Assembly (NCBI GenBank): GCA_018881555.1
Contig: JACAXG010000009.1
Location: 12,051,326-12,115,325, forward strand
DNA from: Amblyornis subalaris
Taxonomy: Eukaryota > Chordata > Aves > Passeriformes > Ptilonorhynchidae
DNA: 64,000 bases
Direction: 5' to 3'
The notes under the pieces are model-generated. The model saw only the letters and a program-made list of their open reading frames with translations. It was not told the DNA's origin and did not search any database. The translations under genes and the position numbers were made by a program. Shown here piece by piece: positions 1 through 12,800 of this stretch (its first letter is position 1; each line of letters begins with the position of its first letter).

Positions 1-518
1 TGCAGGGAGTCCAGGGGGCACCCATTGGTCACTGGAGCCATGAAGGGGCCTCAGTCCTGGCTCAGGTGGTGTGGGTGTGATTGCTAGCATCAGGAAAGTT
101 TCTGTAACAAAAATACAAAAGAAATTTTAGTTTATACTGAGAAAGAAATAGGGTCTTTCTTCCTCTAGTTGTGGACCCCTCATATTAGGGTATTTATTCC
201 TCTGTGTGTTCCTCATATCCTGGCTGGAGGTGGCAGGCAGGGCAGCTCGCTCATCAGGGCTCTGCACAAGGGTTGGGAAGACAAGGGAATTCACTCCTGT
301 TGCAACATAGGGGCTATCCCTCCTGGTCTGGCATGGGAAATTCTCTTCGCTGCTCCCAGGACCGGCCCAAGGTCTCTCTGCTTGAAGGAAAAGACAGAAA
401 GGGAACTGATCTGAGGTTATCTGAGTTACGACATAACCCATGGCTATTCCATGTATCTGAGTTAGGACTTCAGTACTCTCAGAGTTTGAGAGTGAGGTGA
501 ATTCTCACCCTATGAGAA

Positions 519-548
519 TTGATATATCCATAAATTTGGATATATCAA
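519..548. repeat. Perfect inverted repeat, 12-bp arms, 6-bp loop
   Basis: The arms TTGATATATCCA (519-530) and TGGATATATCAA (537-548) are exact reverse complements around the loop TAAATT. The DNA could form a short AT-rich cruciform or, if transcribed, a hairpin. There is no T-run terminator context and no neighbouring gene, so no function is assigned. AT-rich palindromes also arise by chance in eukaryotic DNA. Confidence 0.85.
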
Positions 549-1177
549 AAATTACATAAATTATTTAAAATATAAATATAGCAGATAAAGTACAGCAGAT
601 AAAATGAAACCATAGCTATCTGGCTGAGTCAATCTGTTTTTCTGTACACACACATGGCAAATGCAGAGAAGACATTTGCTGTTAAGACAACACAGGAAAG
701 CTCAGTCAGTAGACACTATGAGAATATTACAACAGTTTCAATTCTGGAGCAAAATTCTACCAATTTTAAGAGCTTCTAGAAAAGAAAGGAGTGAAAGCCC
801 TAACAGTGAGCAGCTATTAGCTCCTGAAATGAGGGCTTCANCACTGGTGACATTCCATCTTTGCAACTGAAAACAACATGGAGAAGTGCCAGAAGTGTGT
901 TGGTGTGCACATCTATTTCTGCTTGGCCTTCTCCACGTCTACTAAGAGAAGAAGTGAAGTTTTCAATAATCTACAGTGTCCACCACAATGTTTGAGCGAA
1001 CCCAGACTGTGCTGATTGTTTTAGGTGGGTCAGCTTTCCATGTGGGAGCATCACTGCAGTCCTTTACGGCTCTTCTGTCACTAAACACCATCATGGGGAT
1101 GGGAAAATCTCCTGCATGACTGCTGTTGGATTTGCATTAGACTTGTTAAACATACAGGTCCCCTGTGTGATTATTCA

Positions 1178-1763
1178 GATAAGCTATCAGGTGATCCTGT
1201 TTTAAGCATCACGATACAGAGCAGAGCATCCAGACTATTGCTGATATTTGGATTTGCGACTGCTTGTGATGGGCTCGCTCATTACTGCCTGTGCAGAGCC
1301 ATTAGTGGGTAGAGTGTATTACTGACACAAAGGCACACTTGCCCTGAGNAGCCTGCAGTCAAAAGCAGACATCAGGATAGTGAAGGCTACAAATATTCAA
1401 AAAGCACAGGAAGGAGAGAATGAGGGCTATAACACGGAAAGATTATGAGATATGCTTGTTATGTTCACCTTTTGCTAGTGCCTTGTTTTTTCAGTCTATG
1501 CTGACACCTAACCTGAATGATCTTGCAAAAGAATCATGTTCCGAATTCATATAGCTTCTTGTGATAAGCTGTTGATGTGCTTCTGGTACTTTTAAGACAC
1601 AGAGGAGACATGTCAGGGAAACAGGAGCCCGATTGCGCTGCAGATAGAATATTCTAATCAGCGAGCAGCTTATCAGCACACTTACCAGCAGCAAATGCTT
1701 CACAAATCCCGGAGAATGCCAGCTGAAAATCCCCATCATTACTGACATAACTTTCTCGATAAG
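1178..1763. promoter_or_regulatory. Cluster of four GATAAG motifs; possible enhancer
   Basis: Exact GATAAG cores occur at 1178-1183, 1563-1568 and 1758-1763 on the plus strand and at 1669-1674 on the minus strand (seen as CTTATC). A six-base word on both strands is expected about once per 2 kb, so four in under 600 bp is more than chance suggests, although the count is small. GATAAG is the established core of GATA-family zinc-finger binding sites. The flanking sequence is complex and non-repetitive. The regulatory role is inference only; no target gene is visible in the window. Confidence 0.25.
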
Positions 1764-2595
1764 CCTCCTCAACAATATGAGCTATTGTTTATGCTGAGAA
1801 ACACTGCTGAGGTTCAGTGGAAAGGTGTGCAGAGCTTTTTCCCCCAAACAAATGAAGTGCTAGATTCATGGGCGAGAAGCAGACCTGCTGGCATTCACAG
1901 CTCTTATNCTATTCAATGGTCACAGCAAATGACACCCTTTCATTTTCCCTTCCTGTACTTCATAGTACAAAAGAAAAACTTAAGCCTAAACCAGCTATTT
2001 TTATTTTTGATTAAATCTTTTTCGCCTCTCCAGATGGTACATGCAGGGGCACAACATTAACCCGAAACAAAAATGAGCAACCAGAAGCAAGTGTGCCATT
2101 AGCTCAGCTCAATGTCTGATGTGTTTATTTTCAGTGGATCTGTGAAGCAGGCTGACAAGCAGAATCTTTTGCTTCACATACCACTTACTGAGCTCCAGTA
2201 GAGCAGGCACCATATGAAACAGTCAGTGAAAAAAGCTTCAGCAAGGCATGGCCATGTTTTTTTTTTCTTTTTAGGCACAGATACAGTCAATCAAAACCTC
2301 TATCTATGAAAGAGACTCATCAGAGACAATATTAAGATAATTACATCGTAACTACAAATTGTCATAAGAGACATTTTATGACACAATTTAGCTGAATTAG
2401 ATACTATTGACCTCAGAGTGGTTTATCAAGGCAGGAGAAAAAAATTAAGAGATACGAGTACTCAGAATACAAATGGTGAGCTGTGTTTTTCGACTTCTTT
2501 GAGATAAGGTGGGATACTTATATTTACAGTCACCAAAATGAAAAGTTCCGATTTTTAAGCTACTGATATTATATGTCTTTGTCTATGGCAGTGAA

Positions 2596-2629
2596 CCAGG
2601 CCAGGGCATGGTTCTGCATGTTGGCCTGG
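2596..2629. repeat. Short inverted repeat, 8-bp arms
   Basis: CCAGGCCA at 2596-2603 pairs exactly with TGGCCTGG at 2622-2629 across an 18-base loop. It is GC-rich within AT-rich surroundings. Nothing ties it to a gene or mobile element, and arms this short can be fortuitous. Confidence 0.6.
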
Positions 2630-5600
2630 GATTATCCATACTGGAATTTACATAACAAGGTCCCTGGAGTGGTTTTGATCTGTGTCAGTTAGCATCCCTC
2701 CAAGGTTTGAGACACAGCCCAAGGGTTAGCACAGGCTAAGGACCTGCCTGACTGCAGGTCAGATGTGACTCCCCNTTTTGCAAAGAAATTTAGCTATACA
2801 AATGAGAGCAGTGCTGTGCCAGTGGATCTCAGGGCCGGAGAATACTCACTATTTACTGATATGTATGCACCTTGTAATATAACATAGAGAAAGAACAACA
2901 AACTGTCTTGTGTGCCAAACACAATGTTCCAGTAAATAGCATTGATAACTGAACTTTCTGGCTGTATTAGGGCACTCCACTATGGTAAAGTGTGTCAGCA
3001 GGCATGGCTAATTTTGAAATACTGGCTTTCTTCGGGCTAGTTCCTGACCTGGATGTGCAGAAGGATGTGACGAGGATGTACACTCGTCAGATGTGAGCCC
3101 GCTTGCACCCAGAGGTGATGTAGGTATGCCATGGTGTTGCAGCTCATGGGAAGAGCCTTAGCTTGCAAACACTGGCAGCATTCTTGTGTGGAAGTTTTGG
3201 CGTGGGTTTCTCCTGGCGGAAATGACTGTATGGTGCAGCACCCCATCAGCACATCCTTTCCCAGGATTTCTGTGAGATGACTTAGGCATTTGCACACTGA
3301 AGAGCATTAGGGTGAGAGGGGCTGTCCAAACAGTTTAGCTGCTATTGAAGCACAAGTAATAGGTAACAGGAGTCACTAACAGTGGAAATTAACTGAGTAT
3401 CATGAACAAGAATGTACATACAACTCACCTTGAGAAACAATGCCTCAAACACAGGCAAAACTGAAATGTCCTTTGCCACCTATAACTTTGTTAAACTAGT
3501 GAAGTTTTCCTCAGAGTGTACTCAGCAAACACAACACAAACCCTTACTGAGTTCTCTGCTGCTTTCAAAATGCGGCACCTCTTGGGACCTGGAATCTGCT
3601 GACACAGATGTTATAAAAGACTTTTTGTAGGATTGACGGCAAATAAAATATTCTGCTGCTTATTGCAAGCTTTTTGACGGCATAATTATGGGTATCCTTG
3701 CTCCAGGCTTCCTGACTGATTCCCACCCGATAGACAGCCTCACAGATTTTATGCATTCAACAAATGCATTGGCACTCTCCCTCATATTTCAGCGTAAATC
3801 CAGGAATGGAACAGTCATCGGGTGACTGCCTATTTTGAATCTGTTGTACAGCTTTTCACGTTCCTGTCTTTACTGTGTTGTTACAGAAAGTCTTGCTCTT
3901 GCCTCTCAGCTTTCTGAAACAAAAGTAAAAGGCTGCATCACAAACATCGGAAACAAAAGACAAGAATCATTGCTCAGCCAGGGTCCTGTGTGTGTACATG
4001 ACTGTGAGCAATTCAACATTATATTTTTATTAAAGGCAGCTTAAAAGGGAGTGGAGAGAAACTAGAAAACCAGAGTCTTCTCTTCACAGGTGTTGAGTTC
4101 CTTAAGCTTCCATTAGCTTTCTAAAGGCCTCCATTTCTTTTAGGTTCAAGGTGCTCTGTGAACAAAAAGCACTTAAGAGAAACATGGTGCTTTTTAAATG
4201 GTAGTGGCCAATGACAGACAATAACAATTTGTGGAAGGACAGGGAACACTTTTCTGTAAAAAGAGCACCTCTGAAAAAAACCAGGACAACCAGATTTTTC
4301 CGTGCTTATTTTAGCCGAATGTTCCAGAGCAGACCTATTAAAAATCTCCACTAAATCTTGCTTCCAAGAAGGAATGGTATAATTTCTGATTGTGTACACC
4401 ATCTTTAGCTTTGACTTGAAGAACACTAAGCTACTTTTCCCTTATCCTTTGTAATTTTAATTGTGCAGTAAAGTATTCTTAGCCTCCTCATGTTGCACTA
4501 TGCTAGCAGTCAGCTTTCTTCTGTACAAGTCTCTTCTTTTATCACATCTTCAGCTTTTCTTTCTATAGCTATTGAATCTTGATATCACTCTCATTTGTCA
4601 TAACCTCTACCCTAGATTTCAAAAATCCCTCTCTTTTCAAAATTAGCTTTATACCTTGTCATCATCACTTCCCAGAGGTTCCTTTCAGAGCAACAAATTT
4701 CAGTGCTAACATGCAAAGTGCAACTCTTTGCTTCCTGTTACCTTGTGCCAGCTGTTGAGATCCAAGGAAGTTGTACCAGTGTCACAAAGGTGAGTTCAGC
4801 TCATTATATTTGTGGTCCCAAAGGCATCCTTGCTATTTCTCTGAAGTGTGTATCCTCAGATGTCTTTCTTGCTCCCACACACCAAGGAGCCCCAAGGAGT
4901 GATCCCTTAGCATGGGTGCTGTTTAAAGTCAGAAGCTGAGAATACAGTGAAGAGTAGAGNCTTTCCGTCTTCTGATCCTGTCCCAGTACAACTCATGCCT
5001 TTACATTTATAGTTACTTTCTCCTGGGTAATGTAAAAGCCTGATAAAGGAGCCTGTAGTCCCAAGTCCTTCTAGTAGAGGATTTCAAAAATAGTGCCACT
5101 ACACCAATATTAATTTTAATGTAATTGGCATATAAGACAAAATATTGTAATTTTGCACCCTAAGCCTGCAGAGAGCAGGGTTAGATCCCCTTAAATCACA
5201 CCAAAATTTCTAATATTATTATAAAGTGGGTGGAAACATCCAGCTTAATTTTGACCTTTCAGAAACCTGAGGATAAGCTAAAGAACTGTCTGAATATATG
5301 GCCTGAAGGTGACAAGTAACATGTAATTCACAGTTCCAAGTTTATTTCTTTCCACTGTACTGTGTGGTAGTTGATAATGTAGCTGTCAACTCTCTTCCCA
5401 TAAAGAACATTATTTAGGAGAGGTGTTGTCTAAGGATGGGCAGAAAACCCTGAACTCACGCTTCTCTATGGCTGTGGAAGAGGGCTCTACCCATGCTATC
5501 CCACCTATGTTTGTGCAAACAGGGGCAGTAACAATCCCTGATCTTCATCACGACAGAACACATCACTCCATGAGGANGAAAAGCAAGGAACTATTATTTG

Positions 5601-7958
5601 ACAATTCTTCTGTTATCCTTCGTTTTCCACATACTAATTTTTCTTTATCTTTGTAATTGTTAGAAAAGATTTCTTTTTTTGTAAAGAAGACAAATGCACA
5701 GGTACACTAGGAGGATATCTAAGAGAATTAAAGAATTCCACTTGGCATACTGGTACTGTTATTTTAATTTCCTATTTAGGACTTGGGCATTACAGTTGAG
5801 AGCTCTCAATACCCAAGAATGAAACTTGCCTAATCACAGTGATCCCTGTGCACTGCACTCACTGTGAGACCTTTGCTTTCCCAGCAGCATGTTCCTGGCT
5901 TTGAAAGATCTGAAATGAAACCCACATTTGTGCATTTTAAAGAACACTGCAATAGCCCCATGGAAATAGCCTTGTCATGCAATAAGTAAAAGGTGGGGTG
6001 AAAGGATGATATTTCTGTTCCAAGGCTCCAACATTTTTTTCAAGAGATGCAGTGCGTCAAGCACTTCATCCTCTGCAAGTGTGTTAGGCTGAAGAAGAAC
6101 AACTGAACATTGACTAAGGATCATGGGGGACTTTGTAGTGAATGAAGGAAGGACCAGAAGAGCAGCAAAAAAATTAGTCACAGATGACGAAGGTGCTTCA
6201 CCAGGCTGTAGTTACCACAGCGTGGCACTGAGTGGTAGTCCAATAGGTAGAAAAAAACAATAGCAATTTTGCCAGTTTTAACTCCCTGATACAGCGCAAT
6301 GAAGAATGGCCACGAGCTGTCGTTTGAGAAGTGATACTGCATCTTAAGAGAAGCAGTGCATGTTTCTTTAGGGCATCAAAGTAAATTTGTGCAGAGGGGC
6401 TACAATGCAACAGCTGGCCAGAAATACCACCGTAAGGGCTGTGGGAAGCAAGCTACCTTGCAGCTGGAGCACCCAGCTGTGGTGAGGAAACCAAAAACTA
6501 GTTACATCAGTGTCTTTGTGATAGTCCTAAGCCTGGAAATTCTTCACTGCACAGGACCTCCAATGTGATGTCTCAGTGCTGTTGGCTAACAGGCTCAGCA
6601 GGTATTTGCCATGAACAGGGTGTGTATGTGTGGGTGTCCTGGGAGGAGAGTCAGAATTAAAAATTATCTGCATGTGCAGCCTACCAGAAACACTGGCACT
6701 TTTCAAAACCGATGAGACAAGGAGGTATCAGGGAAAAAAAGGTTAAATGAAGTTCATTTTGGAGGGTAGCAGCAATGACCAGAACACACCTGAACTCTTT
6801 CATCAAAAGTGGAAAGACCCACTGAAGAGAAAAATCACAAATGTTCAATCCTGTTAAGTGAGCTCACAGTAGGAGTAATCTTTAAAATGAAAAGCATGCC
6901 CACTGTTCAGAGATACAAGCGGGAGAATGGCAGGGGAATCCACAAAAGGAGAAAGGTGATGAAGAGAAACAGCAGGAAATCAAACTCCACTGAGAACAGC
7001 AACCCACAAAGTTCCAGTGCAGTCCAGCCTGCAAAATAACAAATAAACTCTCCCCAGGATGAACAAACTGCTAAATGCACTGGTCAAAAAAGAATGAGTT
7101 GTACCTACAGGTACCTCATGGCCCTTTTAAATGGTAACAGTTAGAAGTCTGGATATGAATACAAGCCTCCTTTTCTTTCTCTAATTCACATTATACACAC
7201 TTTTGTAACAGTAACCTATGGAATAAGGAGTTTGGCAACTTGGAAAAATCATTATATTTCAAGCAACCTATATCACCATTAGAGTATTTTCATTTTCTTC
7301 TGATGTATTAATCCTTTGCTGAAGAGGGTGCCAATTATAGACCCAAATAATTGTGAAAACATAACACCAATTTATACTTAGGTATAGTAAGNGAAGCCAG
7401 AAACTAGTGTAATCTCTACCTTAATCAGAAGTTGTCTGCTTGATTAAATATTCTTGATTTGTAGGTGTTGTCACTGCCCACTTTCATTACTCAGGTGTAA
7501 AAATTTTTCTATTACTTTAGCGTGGGATATTAGCTTTCTGATAAGGAATCTTGCAATGAATTGTCTGTATTTCACCTTTGAAATATCTGTGGCATTTATG
7601 TCAGGTATACCAAGGATTGTTTCNGGCAGATAAAGTAAGGAGATTTGTTTTTAGATTTTTTTTTCAACTTTATTGCCTTCACCAATTTTAGAGGTAGCTT
7701 CTGAACCCTTTTTCAAATTTTGAGAAAGTCTAAACTCGTTAGAGATGTGAGCTTTGACTGGTCAGGCATGGTACATGGCCGTAAGGACTCAATTAGGAAT
7801 TTAAAGGCACTGCTCAAAACGAGAAAGGTGGGTTGATTTCATTAGTATTGACAGGCAGGTCCTTGAAAAGTTCACCACGGGAAGAAATTTAGATAATAAA
7901 TCCTCACTGGTGTTTACTAGGTAAGCTTTACTTCCTGTCCAAAAGAAAAGCTACTTCC

Positions 7959-7973
7959 TTTTTTTTTTTTTTT
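7959..7973. repeat. Homopolymer T15 tract
   Basis: An uninterrupted run of 15 T residues. It could mark the tail of a minus-strand retrocopy, but no recognisable retroposed sequence lies next to it, so it is listed as a simple repeat. Confidence 0.9.
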
Positions 7974-10004
7974 CTATCCCAATAATGAAGGTGGCTTTAG
8001 GATTTAACACAAACGTATTTGGATTATAAGATGGTCAACAGTTTCACTGGTAAACGTTGGACACACCTGCCCAGGCAGTAATTTGCACTAGTACAAGTAC
8101 ATTGGTACAGCACTGCCATGTCACTTGTGCTTCAAATGCTGGATGTTTCAGTGCTGGAGAGAACATCAGCACTGCAAAGCAGGGATGTGTTTGCTACAGG
8201 TATTTGTGAATACTTCTTGACCCAAAGGCTTGGCTTGTTTCAATAGCAGAAAAGTGCATTTAACTTATTGCCTCCAATTAATTTGTGCAAATTGCTTAGT
8301 AATCCTAAATGATTTCAAAGTTTAGAGTAATGACTTTGAATTTTTATTATGGGACATTTTGATTAATGCCATTTCATTACTAGTTAGAGAATTCTGGCAA
8401 GGAAAAAATTGTGTTGAGATGGTGTTTTCTGCAGTTCCCATAAGTGTGGTACTTTAGGTTGATGTGTGTCTGTAGGTGTCCTCTTCCACAAATACACTGT
8501 GGGCAGCAGACCTAGGATGTCCGTGTAGTGTTTGGGGTGTCACTAATGAGATACTTTGCAGCATGTTAACCGGGATTCTGCAGAGTGGATAGAAGTGGGG
8601 TCAAGTCAAGAATAAATCTCTCCTCTGCAACTTGTGAAACCCAGCAAGGCCATTGTGGCAGTGACTGTGAATAGTGAATGTATTGCTGATATTCAATCAG
8701 TGGAGCTACATATTTGGGGACCCCTGAAGGCACGCTTGGACTCTTCCTTCAAACTGCTCCACTTTGTGCCTTAGCTACAATAGCTGGCCATTTCTGATGC
8801 AGATGGCTAATCTGCCACTGCTGCCCTGCAGCAAAACCAAGAGAAGAGTTGAATGTCTCCCAAGACTGAAATTCCAAATAGCTAAACCAAGCACCCCAGT
8901 TTGGGGATTTTTTGGGATTGCTGCAAACGCTAATCTGTTGAGATGGTTTCAAATTGCACAGGACGAACTGTCTCTACAGCTGATAGTGATTGCCTTATTG
9001 TCTTCAGTGTATGGAAATTAAAGATGTGCTGAACTTTGAAATTAGTGGCATCAGCAACTGTGCACCCAAGGATATTCATGACAGTTGCACCAATTTAGTG
9101 TGTGATCAAGATTTTGAGATTGCTATGATAATCAGGTTGGTAAGTATATATCCAGGCACGTAATATGTCCAGGCTTTGAAAGAAGGCTGAGCATGCAAAT
9201 AAGCAGTCTTTTTAATCCCTTACTTTGTTTAAACAATTGGAGATCACTAGCTGTGCTGTTCACTTTAATAGGTCNAGTAGTGCCCTCTCCTTCCTTCCTT
9301 CAAGGAATAAGTTGTAGGCAATATTTTATTCCAGAGTGGGGTGAAAGTCAAATCAGGGAATGAAGTCCATACATACCTGTATTTGTGCACAAGACATACA
9401 CATATATCATGTTCAAAAATACACATTGAAGGGATATGATTGTTTACAAAATCAAGCCCTTAGAACTTAGGAAATACCAGAATCAAGTTTGCCTGTACAC
9501 ATTTAATTGAGTTCTGTTCTGGTTCTGCATTACAATGAGTGCTCAGTCGTACAGCTACATGTATTTTACCCACAGGTGGCTGGGATGGATTAGGATCACT
9601 TGCTGGGCAGCTTTTCAATATTCTGTTTTATCTTCATAGTTCAGCACGTGGCCCCATGTCTCAGTATTGCACTCAATTCAAGCTGTGATCTGGATACATA
9701 ATTATTAATTCCGTTGGCAGCTTTTTGGTGGCAGGCACTGCTATTGTTTTCAGGTGACTCGCAAATATCATTGAATTCTGTTTTCGTTCTCTAAGATCAG
9801 AGGACACTGTTATCTTAATTTTTCAGGTGGAACAAAAAGAAGCAGGAAGGTTATAGTCTGGAGGTTCCGCTAACTTCAGCCACCAAAGATTTCTGCTAAT
9901 TACCCTTGTGGAAAGCTGATAGAGTTAGCCACAGCCTTTATGTCGTTCAGTGTTAGCAAAGCCTTGGCAGTGGCCATCATAGCTACTTGGTGACAGGGAA
10001 AGTG

Positions 10005-10036
10005 CTGGAGCCCCAAAGCACTGGAGCCCCAAAGCA
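10005..10036. repeat. Perfect 16-bp tandem duplication
   Basis: The unit CTGGAGCCCCAAAGCA is present twice head to tail (10005-10020 and 10021-10036) with no mismatches, so the duplication is probably recent by replication slippage. It lies in non-annotated sequence and could be polymorphic in copy number. Confidence 0.9.
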
Positions 10037-12454
10037 CCTCCTAAACTCTTTGAGACAAGCACACCATAGACAGACACAGACTCATCTGTTACCCTCTCCA
10101 CAGCCAATGATCTGTGGGCAGCCCACCTTGGCTCTATCTGAAGAGTGCTGTTTCATCACAGTGCCACCGAGAGCGAGCCAAGCAGGGGCTCTACTGCCAG
10201 CACTGGTCGCTGTCTCCAGCCGAGCAGCAGCAGCCTTGGACAGCAGCTGCAGGGCAATGCTGAGGTACCCCAGTGGGGACCATGCCCTGAAAGCACAGAC
10301 TCTTTGAGGAATTGAACTGCTTTCCTGTGCTTAGACTGCGATCTTAGGAAGGTGTGTAACATGGTCAAATTTAGGTTGACTTGCACAGGAGTAGCAAATG
10401 GCCTGTTACCCTTTCAAGATGNGGCCAGGATATATATTTTTTTCCTTAAACTTGTTCTTAGAAAAAGAAAAAAAAGAACAGTCTGAAGTTAGATATTTCC
10501 CTAAGTATACAGCCTGCAGGAAAATCTGCCTAGAATAATTCAGTCCAAAAGGTTAAAGTCTAGCAAAAATGTTAGCAGATGAAGCAGGGAAATCCTGGAT
10601 GACTTTACTATTAAGTAGTTCTTGTAGTGGCCTTTCTGCTAATAAGAAGGCAGATACACACACGTATGCACCCACGCACAGACTGTGTGTGCATGCACAA
10701 GCACAATAATTAGCAGGATGCTGGATGCCCTCTCGTTTATTTCAGTCGTTCTTTTCTGTAGAGCTTAATCTTGCAGACAGTTCACTTTGATCGTGAGCTG
10801 GTGGAAACGGTAGGAGTTTGTATAAAATTGGTGTAACTTTTCAGCTGCTGAGAGCAGAACCCATCAGAAGGCAATGCTGAATAAATCTGGAAGAACACCA
10901 TGGCATTAATTGTGCTCCGTGCTGAGCATACCTACTGTGGCAGAAGGTGACTCTCACCCCAGTGATGGATGGAATCCTGAACAAACTAGGGCCTCCTCAT
11001 GTTTCACCAATTCAGAATTGCTTAAAGCTTTGTGTTGTAGCCTAGTTCAAATTATTTGAATTTAAATGCTAAACACGGAATCATAGAAAGTAATGAAGTA
11101 CAAAGCGAATGAACCTACTGCTGTCATTCCTCTTTTGAAACGCATTAACACCTTTGGAAGAAAAACCTTGAGACATGGAGGAAAAAATAATCATTTGCTT
11201 ATGAAAAAAAAAAGGTGTTAGGCCCTTTAAAAAGTAACCTGCCAGATTTTTTTAATATTAATTATATCTTTATACATAATATAAGTGGGGGTAATGCATG
11301 TATCAGTAAGGGCTCAGATTTACAAGGAGTGTGAAACAGTAATTTAGTCCTCCTGAGTTATGTTGTCAGTGTCAGTGCCATGCTTTTTATACATGTGCAA
11401 AATTAGATAGAAACCACCTTAACTGTTTTCCTTCTTATTAAACAGTCTTCCAAAATCTATAATTCAGTGAGACATTAAGCAGTTGGCATTTGTTGCTATA
11501 CAATCCCATTCCACAAGCCCCACTGTGAATTCAGCGGGGCATTCGGCACTAGCCAGCTTCTGTTATCAGTAACTCTACATGAAAGAACTTGCATTTTCTT
11601 GCTAATGAAACAAACTGAAGAATAATAAAGTTGTTCGGTATTTTAAAACCTTAGTTTGGATTCCAGCTCTGAGATTTCAGTACAGAGAACTGTTGAGATG
11701 CTCTCAAGTCCAAGTCTCTCACTGCTAAGTGCCTGTATGCTTTATCTCCTACAGATGAACATATACAAGTTATAGCAACTATTAGACATCAGTGAGATAA
11801 CATCACTAAATTCTGATAGGGGATCTCAAATATTCTATGAGCTGTATTTATATTACGGAATTACTTATTGAAAAGGTAAACTAGACCATTCGGTCTGAAG
11901 ATAGTGAGCAATACAGGCTTCAAACACAAAGTAGAAAGACCAGATCTGGACACATTCCTCCCCTTATCTTCCTAGCATGATCATTGCTTTTTAGGATCTG
12001 TATTTTTGAAGAATGGTAACAGTTTTTGCTCCTCACAGAGATTTTTGACTAATAAGCCTGTCAGCAGCACTCCAGTTGCAGGTGCTGACCTCAAATCCTC
12101 TTTGGACTTAGAGTGCACTGAGGTCCTGACAGCTCCTTTTGGCCACCTGTGTGTTTGTGTGGTGCCTGCCTCTGCCTCCCCTGTGTGAACCCAGCTTGGT
12201 TTGAGGAGCCAGGTTTTTTCAGTGAGTGTCTGGTGTTGCTCNTGAGAAGACCAAGTGTGATGGATGGAAGTTGCTCAGAGAGAAATGTCTGGGCTGAACA
12301 TGGTGCAGCACGTGGGAGGTCCTGATGCAGCGGGGATCAGGCTGGGGTGTCACTGGAGCATCTGTGGTAAACCCCTCTGGCTTCTGGAAAGCTTAAAATG
12401 GAGATGATAAGAAGATGAGTCAAAGCTATTTTATACTGTGGTCTCTGGCCCGTG

Positions 12455-12800
12455 CTTAACTGTTGTTCTCGGGTTCGAATAAACACACGGACACAGCTGT
12501 TAGGGTTCTCTAACAGGCAGAGGCCAAAAGGGAGGAAGTAGAGAGGAGGAAGAGAGAGCTGGCCTCTGCCCTCATTTTATTTATATGTTTTCTAAATTCA
12601 CTGTGGATTGGAGGATGGAGATACCACCTCCTGCTGTCCACTGGTTAGTAATAATGTCTATTATATAGGTTAGGAATTCATAACAATCTTTGCCGTTAGG
12701 TCAACAATTCATGTTTACACAAAAGTGTGTGAGAAACTATTTCGCTGAACTAAAAACACTGCACATCTGAAGAACTGCAAAATGCAGAGCCACACTTAAC
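12455..12800 (-). mobile_element. Solo LTR, ERV2/ERVK-type endogenous retrovirus
   Basis: A 334-bp element at 12461-12794 starts TGTTGTTCTC and ends GAGCCACA on the plus strand, giving the TG...CA termini of retroviral LTRs. It is flanked by an exact 6-bp duplication CTTAAC (12455-12460 and 12795-12800); 6-bp target duplications are typical of class II (ERVK/alpha/beta-retrovirus-like) elements. Minus orientation is preferred because the minus strand has a TATA and polyadenylation-like block (TATAAATAAA, about 12577-12586) ahead of a plausible R-U5 region. No internal gag, pol or env sequence adjoins it, so the provirus collapsed to one LTR by recombination. Its minus-strand start and several internal words resemble the LTR pair at 35448 and 58942, suggesting a related family. 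Confidence 0.85.

Larger units (their letters stand above)
1..12454. other. Unique noncoding DNA, no gene recognised
   Basis: I see no exon, RNA gene or identifiable transposon here. Open frames are all under about 106 codons, occur on both strands, and show no domain or family resemblance. The DNA is AT-rich with ordinary avian base composition. It contains a perfect 12-bp-arm hairpin near 519, a cluster of GATAAG motifs between 1178 and 1763, a small 8-bp-arm inverted repeat at 2596-2629, a T15 run at 7959-7973 and a 16-bp tandem duplication at 10005-10036. Segments around 1.1-1.8, 3.5-3.8 and 9.6-9.9 kb look like complex non-repetitive sequence of the kind often found in conserved enhancers, but conservation cannot be judged from one sequence. 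Confidence 0.6.
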
